From assembly GCA_014871385.1 (NCBI GenBank), contig CM026427.1, positions 18,138,682 to 18,202,681 on the forward strand: DNA of 64,000 nucleotides. Direction: 5' to 3'. Each line of letters begins with the position of its first letter. Within the stretch, counting starts at the first letter, position 1. The notes beneath the pieces are model-generated. The model did not search any database, had not been told where the DNA came from, and worked only from the letters and a program-made list of their open reading frames with translations. This document shows, piece after piece, positions 24,001-33,188 of the stretch. The position numbers and the translations under genes are program-made. This DNA is from Ceratodon purpureus (Eukaryota > Streptophyta > Bryopsida > Pseudoditrichales > Ditrichaceae).

Positions 24001-25744
24001 GCACATCATCAACAATTAACATACCGTTTGTCGGCAACATCGACTTTGCACAGTGTGCCCTTGCTTGGAGAACTCTGACCCTCTCCTCTAACACGCCTAG
24101 CTTTCTCCCTTGATCACGCATTTCCGACGATGGATGTCCCCACCCGAAGCTATTGTACCAGTCCGGATGGGGAACCGCTCCGCAGCCCTTGGCCAAGCAC
24201 GCACCGCAATTCACGAATACAACAGAAGCACAGAATGGGTGGTAAAGGTGCCTACAACTAGATAGAACAACGTCATTGCATGGGAAAGGAAATAGGCACA
24301 AACAGCAAGCTGTAATTGCGATAGAACCCGAATCTCTAGAACTTCCAACAACGGGCTCATCAACTGTCTCCGTGTACACCATTGGGCGTGGCCAGATGGA
24401 GGCGTTGCTCTTCCCTCGCTTCAGCTGGAAGTTTTCGGCGGATAATGCATCGAATAACTTCTGCCTCCCCTCAAGCATCGCTGCCACACCCTCCAGCTCC
24501 AATTCGGCTGCTTTCTGTTCAGCCAAGTCAACCCGCATCTGAGCCTCCTCCTCCTCCAGCTGCTCTTGAATCCCTTCCATCTTGATCTTCTCCCGAACTG
24601 AGCTCTGACCCTCCGACTCTAGCACGTCGATTCTGACCCTTTTCTGCTGAATTTGATGCTTACAGCTATCCACCAAGCAGGTCCTCTGCTTGCACTTCGA
24701 CCTCGCTGCCTCGGTCCTCTCCAGACAGTGGACCTTCTTCACAGCAAATGCCTTGAGTTCTAAGTGCAACACCCCCATCAATCCCTCTAACTCCTTCAAC
24801 CTCTCCTGCACGAGTCCCTTCCTCCATCCCACCAATCCCTCACTCCGATCCTGCACACTCCCCTGCACACAAACCCCAGAACCCATCCCACTTTCGAAAT
24901 TCCCATCACAATCCCCTGTCTCCCCAAGACAAGATCCCAAACCCGGTTCCAGTCCCTCCTTCTTCGCAAGCAGTGACTTCCTCCCACTGTCGAAGGTCCC
25001 TCCCCCACGATCCCCATCCGTCCCGGGCTCCAATTTGATGCTCCGCCACTCCTTTCCCCGAACATCGACGGGACCCTTCCCTTCAAATGTCTTCCTCAAA
25101 GCTAGGAGTTTAGAAAGGTCCTGTTTGTACCTCGACCGCTGGCGCTCATTCGTCTCTGCACCGAAAGCGCACCAATCAACGAACCCAGCACCCTCCTCGT
25201 ATTCAAAAGTTACACCTTCCGCAAACTTCACCTTGACGTTGTTAGGGATTTCTCCCGGTCCATGCTGGTACAGGATGGGATGTAGGAATTTCACCCGTGC
25301 CACAACCTCCGGTACCTTGCAATTCAACCAGCAAAATCCGGCACGGCCTCCATCTCCGTAACGACCCCCAAACAACTTCTTCACAGCATCGGCCCGCACG
25401 GTATTCTTTCGGAAACGGTGGGGGTTGTCACCTTCTAGAGGAAGACCGTACTCTCTGTGGAAATCCTCCCTGGTCAATGTGCGAGGGGGCGCCTTCAAGC
25501 GCCGTATCTCAGCCTCAACATCCTCCACCGACTGTATTTTCTTGACAGACCTCCCAGCCTTCTTGCGATTCGACGCAGGGACCGCCTCGTCGTTGCGGAG
25601 CACGTCGGTGTTGCCTCCTTCGTCGTCGGTGCACGCCTCCGTCGCGGACTCCTCCCTCCTGCTCGAAATGCCGGACTTCGACTGCACCAGTCTTCTCCCT
25701 CCAGTCCCAGCCGACGGTGTCCGCGCCGTCAGGCTCTCCTCCAT
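21024..25744 (-). CDS. Transposon-borne RING-H2/SET histone methyltransferase-like protein, five exons
   Basis: Exons 25744-24025, 23395-22733, 22621-22302, 22088-21346 and 21255-21024. All introns are GT-AG and all phases agree, giving about 1225 residues. Residues about 90-215: a domain like family-G ORF1 (RVKFLHPILYQHGPGEI). About 310-445: coiled coil. About 478-515: RING-H2 finger (Cx2C, CRHLYHPFC, Cx2C), typical of E3 ubiquitin ligases. Then an acidic disordered part and a Lys/Arg-rich part. About 902 to the end: pre-SET Cys cluster (CSCPSGDC; ECNAKCGC..DCGNRVVQQG), SET (GWGIRA, GNVARFLNH, EELSWDYG) and post-SET (CKCESSLC), the SUV39/SUVH order that methylates histone H3 Lys9. After splicing NHSC reads NHRC. 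No SRA domain is seen. No stop or shift is visible. The nuclear role on the element's own chromatin is inference. Confidence 0.8.
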
Positions 25745-27888
25745 GGCGACCCTAAACCCTAACACCAAAATGTTGCTACGGCATTCCCCAACAACTGAAA
25801 CCTCCTAACTCTGACCCTCACACTCACTCTGATCCTAAACCCTGCGAATGGAGCTCACGGTAAAACCCTCCCAGACGAACCCACAACACCCGCAGCAACG
25901 CATAGCACACAGCAAATTCAAAACTAAGATTCACGAACCCCCCGCCAAACTGAGGTGCGAGACGACTACCGGCGGTCACCGGTCACCGGATGTAACAACC
26001 TGCGGTCACCGGTTCTCTGCGTTAGCAGCCAATGCAGCAACTGGTGACCACCGGTTACCATTCGAAATGACACCTACCTCAAGAACTGAAATTAATAACT
26101 CTCAAATGCTCCGTGACTTCTAGGATTTATGATATCTACTTGCGGGGCTATTCGCAGTTAACAAACTAGGCAAAAACGTACATGAAGTGGACAGCCCAAA
26201 TTAAATTTTTTTTAAATCAAAAATTAAACAATTAAAAAAATAATTATAACAAGCAAATAACAAAGAAATAGATAATCCACAAGGTGCAAACATATAAGTA
26301 TAAAACAAAAAATATAAAGGAAGTGGATAATGCACAAGGTGCACTAGGAGGTCGGAATAAAATATAAAGAATGGATGAAGAAGAGAGAGATGAAAATTGA
26401 ATCATTTGATTGAAAAATAAATTATGTATAAACCCAAAAATAAAAAATAAAGTAAAATAAAATAAAAAAGTAGAAGAAAGAATTCATAGGAAGATGGAAT
26501 AGGATTTCTAGAGAAAGATTGAGCAGAGAAGGACAACTAAATAAGTAGATAAATAAAGGTAGGACCCTAAAAAAAAATTGAATGGATGAATAAAAAAAAA
26601 TGTGAAAATTTAATCAATAGATTAGAAACAAGAAAGAAGGAAAATAATGAAAAGGAGAACTCACTAGGTGAGTAAATGGTAAATTCAGTGAAATGGTATA
26701 GGATGTGACGAAAAAAATTGAACAATAAAGGAAAATTAAAAAAAATAAAAAATAAAGGTAGGACCAAAAAAAATAAATAAATAAATGAGAGAATGATTAG
26801 AATTTGAAAAAATAAAAAATATAAAAATATAAAAAATATTGGACAAATAAAAAAAAATAAAAAAAAGTAGGACCAAAAAAAAAAAAAATGAATAAATGAG
26901 AGAATGAATAGAACTTGAAGAAAACAAAACAAAAAACAGAAGAAAAAAACAAACAAACAAACGAACGAAATAAGGACGAAATATATGGAAATGAAATGGA
27001 GGTGAGTAAAACATAGATGTACGAAGATGGTGTACGATGTCTAGATAAGGATTGAACAATAAAGATCAATTAACTAACTAAATAAAGATAGGACTCCAAA
27101 ATAATATTGAATGAATGGATGAAGAAGACAAAAATGAAAATTGACTCATTACATTAGAACTTAAAAAAAGTGCAAGTGGCGAGATGTTTGTTGACTTTGA
27201 AACACTTTTGATAATATAATATATTTGAATTCCTATATCTATCTTTTGTAAAATGTCAAGGTCTGCACGATCAAGCCTACAAGAAACCCCTCATGCATAC
27301 CATGACCACTATACCTAGGTTTAATCTACCCAATACCATGTCTTCTATCCCAAATGAACCCTTTTAAAATTCAATGATCAAGTAAGACCCTAAAGTCTAC
27401 ACCCTAAATTTACAAGTTCAATATGGAGACCAAAATTCTAATTACATTCAAATTTTCATCACATTAGCACACCATATACCTCTTTCTCATGTAATATTCA
27501 TCCAAAATAAATATAAATTCCACTTAACCATAGCTCTAGGCACATAAACAATTAAAGATACCAAGTTCTACATCTGAATCCCTCGTCGCAAGGAAGATCC
27601 ACATCACAATGTCATTCACATTGGATGCTGCAGCCTAATTATAAACAGCCACCTTGACACCGTCCACTTTGTCCAAAAAATCCTGTACACGATGCTTCCA
27701 GCCAGTCTGTCCAAGTGACGCAGACGTCCTCCCATTGGCGGATCCAGATCCGACGATGCTCGTGGCCCGAACCCTATCCCTTTATCCGACGGCCAATGTT
27801 GACCAGGAATTAGTACTCCCGATAGAATAAAGTACTTTGGGGTACAATTGGTACAACAGGTTTTTGCCAAAAGTGACATGGGTCTAGC
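25745..27888. other. T-SET right non-coding region
   Basis: 25974-26062 holds several GGTCACCGG/GGTNACC copies 230-320 bp upstream of the SET gene ATG. 26180-27170 is A-rich degenerate repeat (GAATGAATGAAGAA-like, AATAAA runs). 27600-27888 is more complex and ends in the inverted terminus, with GTAC copies at 27811, 27832, 27842 and 27851. No gene is supported. Confidence 0.5.
25974..26062. promoter_or_regulatory. GGTCACCGG cluster upstream of the RING/SET gene
   Basis: Within 90 bp there are GGTCACCGGTCACCGG, then GGTCACCGG, GGTGACC and GGTTACC: repeated near-palindromic GGTNACC words. They lie about 230-320 bp before the ATG at 25744, on the upstream side of that minus-strand gene. A binding site for a dimeric factor is possible; no further evidence. 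Confidence 0.35.
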
Positions 27889-27892
27889 GTAC
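27889..27892. repeat. Target-site duplication of T-SET, right copy (GTAC)
   Basis: Pairs with 16669-16672. Confidence 0.75.
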
Positions 27893-30800
27893 TTTCACCC
27901 CAGAGGCTGAAGGCAGGACTGTTACCTATCCAGGATGAATCAAGGGAACCTGAACCAAGAAAGGCCAGAACGAAGGAGGACTGGCAGGATGAAGAGAAAA
28001 TCAGGAATTCGATGCTAGAAACCTTGAAAGAAATGGAGCTTCAAGCAGAGCAGGAGAAGGCAGAAGCAGAGAGACTCAGGGCGACTTTAAAAACAGCAGA
28101 GAAGGAAGGAGATGGTGAAGTGTTGGATAATGAGTGGGCAGGATTCCCAGACTCAGATACACTCGCCTACAGCACCAAGACCGTCGAGCAGGAATTGGGC
28201 GCAAAAGGGGAGACCAGTACAGAGAACAACCAGGAGCAGCATTATGCAACTGTAGTTGGAAGAAAAATACTGGACAGTCCCATCACAGTCTCACTAGGAC
28301 AGCTGCTGAAGATGGCTCCTAATTTGACAGAATTCGTGAAGGCCCACGTATTCCCAGAAATGGTAGCAGACCAGCCAAGTCAGCCAGAGCCAACACTAAG
28401 CAAGAAGCCAACAACCAGTCAACCAGGTAAAACTGATTTAATAGGCAGTCTGGCTATTGATGTTGACAGAGAACTGCCGGTGTTAACTGTGCAGATAGGC
28501 AATGGGACTCTGGAGAATGTCCTACTGGACGGAGGATCAGGTGTGAACCTGATAACTGAGGAGGAGAGAAAAAGACTGGGCCTCAAGGAATCACAGCCCG
28601 CTCCTTTCAGATTAAGAATGGCGGACCAGACAATCGTTGACCCGGTGGGGATGATACGAAATGTGAAAATTCACATCCACGGTATTCCTTACCTTATTAC
28701 CTTGACCGTTATTAAAAATAAAGAAGTTAATGAGGCCTATAGTATGCTGCTAGGCAGACCATGGTTGATTGATGCTAAGGTAAATCACGATTGGGGTAAC
28801 AATCTGGTTACCATCAGAGGTAATGGTACTGTAAAAACCATCTCAGTCAGTCAGAGGAAGGGGCCCAGGCCTAAGTTACCTGAAGTCCTAGTCTGCTATA
28901 ATTTTACTGAAGGACTGACCGATGAGGAGGAAGCCTTGTGGTTAGCTAGTGAGCAGGACTTACTGGCCGTTGGAACAGTCACTCTGCCTCGAATGGAGCA
29001 GAACAAAGACCAAGACAACAGCAAGGGCCAGGACGAGATCAAGAGCTCAACAAAGAACCAGAACCAGGACCAGGGACAAGAGGGGGGATCACAGCGAGCC
29101 TACCCAGACCATTTCTACAACTTTGAGGAGGGCGACATTGAAGTGGATGAGACACCAGCCCGGGAAAAAGTGAAGAAATCGAAGATAGCATCCTGGACCT
29201 TACCAGAGTCGGAGCAGTTGAGAAAAATTAACCTTGGAACAGAGGAGGAGCCTCAGTATCTGAAGATTAATGCCGCTATTAGTCCAGAACAGGCTATAGA
29301 AGCAGAGGCTCTGTTCAGGGAATTCAAGGACGTATTTGCTTGGACATATAAGGACCTGAAGGGTATCCCACCCTCAATTGCACAGCACAGGATTGAGCTG
29401 GAGAAGGATATCCCACCCTCCCATCAGGCCAGATATCGCATGAATCCAAATTATGCCAGTATTGTGAAGCAGGACTTGGATAAACTGCTTCAAGCTGGAT
29501 TCATTACACCAGTAGAGGATGCTACCTGGTTATCCCCTATTGTTATTGTTCCTAAGAAAAATGGGAAGTTGAGAATTTGTATTGACTTTCGTAAACTGAA
29601 TGCTGCCACTAAAAAGGACCCGTATCCATTACCATTTACTGAAGAAGTGTTGGATTCTGTGGCAGGACATGAGATGTATTCGTTTCTGGATGGGTACTCC
29701 GGGTACCACCAGATTCAGATAGCACCAGAGGACCGGCATAAGACTGCTTTTGTAACAGACTGGGGAGCATTTGTGTGGATAGTCATGCCTTTTGGGCTGA
29801 AAAACGCACCACCCACATACCAAAGGGCAGTAAACAAGGCCTTTCGTGATTTCATTGGTGATTTTATGAAATTATTTTTGGATGATTTTAGTGTATACAG
29901 TGACATTATTAGTCATCTGGTCAAGCTGAGGAAGTGTTTTGAGAAATGCCGAGAGTATGGGATAAGTCTAAATCCTGAGAAATGTTTACTACTGGTCTTC
30001 TCTGGTATAATACTGGGCCACATCGTGTCAAAGGAAGGGAAATTTCCGGATCCTAAGAAAATTGAAGCAGTCGAGAACATGCCTAGACCAGAAAAACCAG
30101 TAGATGTCCAGGTTTTTAACGGGTTTGCCCAGTTTAACAGGTGCTACATTAGGTCGTATGCACATATCATGGAGCCAATCACGAGGCTCATGAGGAAGAC
30201 AGAGGAGTTCATCTGGTCCGACCAGTGTGAAGAAGCATGGAAGAAAATCAAGGAGCAGTACCAGAATGCGCCAATTCTCATTGCACCAAGATGGGACCTG
30301 GAGTTCCATGTGCATACGGATGCTTCGAATATAGCATTAGGAGTGATGCTGGCCCAGAATCCAACAGGGAAGTGTGACCAGCCTATTTCTTATGCTAGTA
30401 GACTGCTGAATTCTGCTGAGAGAAACTACAGTACTACTGAAAGGGAAGCTTTGGCAATGGTTTATGCTCTGAACAAGTATAGGCATTATCTGCTAGGAAA
30501 TAAATTTGTTTTCTATGTTGACCATATGGCACTGGTGTATCTGGTCAATAAGCCGCAGGTGTCGGGAAGGATAGCAAGGTGGCTACTGCTGTTTCAAGAA
30601 TACGATTTTACAGTGGTATATAAGCCAGGGAAAAATCATGGTGTGGCAGATGCAATGTCAAGACTGCCTAACGGAGAACCGGCAACTGGTGTCGAGGACC
30701 AGACCAAGGATGCAAGTTTGTTTTATGTTAAACCAGAATGGTTAGAGGATGTACGTTCTTACCTGAAATCTGGTGTTGTACGGCAGGACTTGTCTAAGGA

Positions 30801-31056
30801 GGAGCAGAGGAAGCTGATTCTGAAGTCACTGCCCTATACACTGGTCCAGGGAGTTCTGCACAAGCGAGGACATGACCTGGTAGTCAGGAGGGTACTGGAC
30901 CCAGTGCAGGCAGAGGTGGTGATGAAGGAGATGCACAATGGAGTAGCAGGTGGTCATTTTTCGCAAGATATCACCAGCAGGAAGATACTGGACGCCGGAT
31001 ACTGGTGGCCCGCAATACATCGGGATGTTTCAGAATACTGCAAGGCGTGTGACTGA
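27889..31056 (+). CDS. pol: Gy1 pol: protease, reverse transcriptase, RNase H, start of integrase
   Basis: Same frame as gag; without the nested transposon translation continues from gag through this part. The aspartic protease centre LLDGGSG lies at 28522-28542. The reverse transcriptase has KNGKLRICIDFRKLNAATKK and a FLDDFSVYS active site near 29876. RNase H starts at VHTDAS (about 30308). The integrase zinc finger (H...H...C) begins near 30933. Domain order PR-RT-RH-IN is Ty3/gypsy. The frame is stopped by TGA at 31054-31056, within the last Cys pair of the integrase zinc finger. No other defect is seen. Confidence 0.92.
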   Translation, partial: VLSPQRLKAGLLPIQDESREPEPRKARTKEDWQDEEKIRNSMLETLKEMELQAEQEKAEAERLRATLKTAEKEGDGEVLDNEWAGFPDSDTLAYSTKTVEQELGAKGETSTENNQEQHYATVVGRKILDSPITVSLGQLLKMAPNLTEFVKAHVFPEMVADQPSQPEPTLSKKPTTSQPGKTDLIGSLAIDVDRELPVLTVQIGNGTLENVLLDGGSGVNLITEEERKRLGLKESQPAPFRLRMADQTIVDPVGMIRNVKIHIHGIPYLITLTVIKNKEVNEAYSMLLGRPWLIDAKVNHDWGNNLVTIRGNGTVKTISVSQRKGPRPKLPEVLVCYNFTEGLTDEEEALWLASEQDLLAVGTVTLPRMEQNKDQDNSKGQDEIKSSTKNQNQDQGQEGGSQRAYPDHFYNFEEGDIEVDETPAREKVKKSKIASWTLPESEQLRKINLGTEEEPQYLKINAAISPEQAIEAEALFREFKDVFAWTYKDLKGIPPSIAQHRIELEKDIPPSHQARYRMNPNYASIVKQDLDKLLQAGFITPVEDATWLSPIVIVPKKNGKLRICIDFRKLNAATKKDPYPLPFTEEVLDSVAGHEMYSFLDGYSGYHQIQIAPEDRHKTAFVTDWGAFVWIVMPFGLKNAPPTYQRAVNKAFRDFIGDFMKLFLDDFSVYSDIISHLVKLRKCFEKCREYGISLNPEKCLLLVFSGIILGHIVSKEGKFPDPKKIEAVENMPRPEKPVDVQVFNGFAQFNRCYIRSYAHIMEPITRLMRKTEEFIWSDQCEEAWKKIKEQYQNAPILIAPRWDLEFHVHTDASNIALGVMLAQNPTGKCDQPISYASRLLNSAERNYSTTEREALAMVYALNKYRHYLLGNKFVFYVDHMALVYLVNKPQVSGRIARWLLLFQEYDFTVVYKPGKNHGVADAMSRLPNGEPATGVEDQTKDASLFYVKPEWLEDVRSYLKSGVVRQDLSKEEQRKLILKSLPYTLVQGVLHKRGHDLVVRRVLDPVQAEVVMKEMHNGVAGGHFSQDITSRKILDAGYWWPAIHRDVSEYCKACD

Positions 31057-32889
31057 TGCCAGAGAGTGGGAGGCATGGCAAATACTGGTTTAGCTACTTT
31101 AGTGGCCAGTATGCCAGCAGAACCATTTATGAAATGGGGATTGGACTTTATCGGGCCCATTAAACCAACAGCATCCCGAACAGGGAACAAGTACATACTG
31201 GTGGCTACAGATTATGCTACCAAATGGGTGGAGGCAAGGGCGCTCAAAACTAATTCAGCAGCAGTTACTGCTAAGTTTTTGTATGAGCAGATCCTTTCAA
31301 GATACGGGTGTCCTTTGACACTTGTAAGTGACCAGGGTTCTCATTTTATAAATGAGGCTATCGAACACCTGGTGGAACATTTTCTGCTCCAGCATCGCAC
31401 ATCAACAACCTACTACCCTCAGGGTAATGGGCAGGCTGAATCAACGAACAAGGTGATTGGTCACCTACTGAGCAAGCTGGTCAATGATAGGCGAACAGAT
31501 TGGGATGAGCATCTTCATACTGTACTGCTCTCCTACAGGACCGCTTACAAGGTTACTACAGGTCACACACCATTTCAACTAGTCTATGGCTTACATCCGT
31601 TAATGCCGACAGAATATATAGTACCAACCAGGAAAACCAGCTCAGAAATAGATTATACACCAACCAGGGTGTTGGCAGCCAGGATTGCGGATTTGGAGCA
31701 GATGGACACTTCCAGACTGGAGGCCCAGGAAGCAGTAGGGGCCAAGCAGTGGAACAGGGCACTTTGGAGCCAGCAACACTACAAGCGAAAGGATTTTCAA
31801 GTGGGCGATTATGTGCTCTGGTATCCCAAGGGCCATAAGGAGCATGTGGGGAAATTCAAAAGTCGATGGTTTGGACCGTATAGAGTCCAGTACAGGCTCC
31901 CCAACAATACTGCTCTACTGGTCCAGGTAAAAAATTTCGAACCAGACCCGGTCTTAGTTAACATTAATAAGTTAAAATCATATCGCTTTTATGAGAAAGG
32001 GGTAGTGGAAACCAGGACACCAGCACATTTGACCAGAGGACTGGTCAACGAGCAAAAGGGGGATAGTGTCCAGTCAGGGTTAGAAAATCCAGGGATAGAG
32101 AGTGAAAAAAGCTGCGAAAAAGGAGAAAGTGAAGCAGTAAATCAGCAGAGGGGCAAAGAAAACAGTGAGGAAAAAAGTGAAAGTCAAAAGATAAATAAAA
32201 ATGAGCAACAAGAAGGGCAGCAGTCGAAGGGAGGAGACATGAAGGAGGTGATTGAAAAAAATAATGGAAAAGAGAAAAATAAGAAAAACGAAAAAAATAA
32301 AGAGAAAAGAGAAAAAGAAAAAATAAATGGGAAGGAAGAGTTAGAAATAATAGGCTGTGGAGTAATGGAGGCCGTACCGGTAGAAGTAAAGATGAAGGAA
32401 AGGTTAAGTGGGCGGCCCATTAAAACAGAGAAAGGATGGAATTCATCCGAACTGAAACCCTCATCCATTCTGTTTCAACGGAGAGAAGTGAACCGACTGA
32501 TTTCATCCAACCCGGATGAAACCAGAGAAAGGAGGACGGAAACCCGAGAGCATAGGGTGGAGCCGAGGAGTCATTTCAACTCTTTTGTTTTGAACCGAGG
32601 AACGGGACGAAGGGGTGAAGAAACACAAGGAGCGCGGCAGCAGCAACTCGAGGAAGCGCAGCAGCTAGAAGGAGCGTGGCAGCAGCAACTAGAAGGGGCG
32701 CGGCAACAACAGCTCGAGAAACCGCAGCAGCAGCAACTCGAGGGAGCGCGGCAGCAGCAGCTCGAGGGAGCGCGGCAACAACAGCTCGAGAAACCGCAGC
32801 AGCAGCAACTCGAGGGAGCGCGGCAGCAGCAGCTCGAGGGAGCGCGGCAACAAGAACAAGAGCGAGGCAACATCAAAACAATCAGGTGA
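31057..32889 (+). pseudogene. Gy1 integrase core and tail, downstream of a nonsense codon
   Basis: Same frame as the upstream pol part, so the TGA at 31054-31056 is the only break. The DDE core reads GLDFIGP and [10 protein letters not shown] (first Asp), VSDQGSHF (second Asp) and [10 protein letters not shown] (Glu). A GPY/F-like module ([10 protein letters not shown]) follows. I see no chromodomain. The tail is Lys/Glu-rich (32090-32330) and then Gln-rich repeats. Whether the TGA kills the element or is read through cannot be told from sequence. Confidence 0.85.
32640..32870 (+). repeat. Tandem 24-nt coding repeats, Gln-rich
   Basis: The end of the integrase frame is made of 24-nt units coding QQQLEGAR or QQQLEKPQ, arranged in a 72-nt higher-order unit present about twice. 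The Cys-rich frame on the other strand is its shadow. Confidence 0.85.
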
Positions 32890-33188
32890 CTCCCGAAGTT
32901 CAGGGTTTTTGGGGGGGTTTTCAATTAGGCTTAGATAGGTTTCCGGTTCTAAAGAGTTCAGCCAAGGAGAGGATAGAGCAGTGGCGAAGGATCAGAGCTT
33001 TATAGAGAGAACATAGGAAAAATCAGAAGAAGATAGGAGAAAGAGTAGGAGGTAGTAGGCAGAAAGAGTGGGAGAACAAAAAGCGAAAAAACAAGAGAGA
33101 CCGAGCACATAGGAACCAGGGGTCAGTCTTGACTTTCAAGGATTGGAGACACGAGGAACCAGTACAGCAGAAAAGAAGAAGAGGACAA

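Larger units (their letters stand above)
16673..27888. mobile_element. T-SET, 11.2-kb DNA transposon carrying a SET-domain gene
   Basis: The ends are inverted. Left CTAGACCC then TTGTACTTTTG (16674-16692). The right end on the other strand reads CTAGACCC then ATGTCACTTTTG, i.e. about 19 bp with one mismatch and one extra base. Flanks duplicate GTAC (or TA). Contents: a plus-strand two-exon DDE transposase (17555-20832) and a convergent minus-strand five-exon RING/SET gene (21024-25744). It interrupts a retroelement whose LTRs are almost identical, so it moved very recently. Non-coding parts are filled with GTAC. The ends and duplication do not match a superfamily I can name. CACTA is excluded by the lack of a 3-bp duplication. 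Confidence 0.85.

Noticed and set aside
26567..27069. Phe-rich hydrophobic minus-strand proteins
   Set aside because: Artefact of A-rich low-complexity DNA in the T-SET right region.
32571..32924. Cys/Ser-rich minus-strand protein
   Set aside because: Shadow of the CAG-rich tandem repeat coding Gln in the integrase tail.
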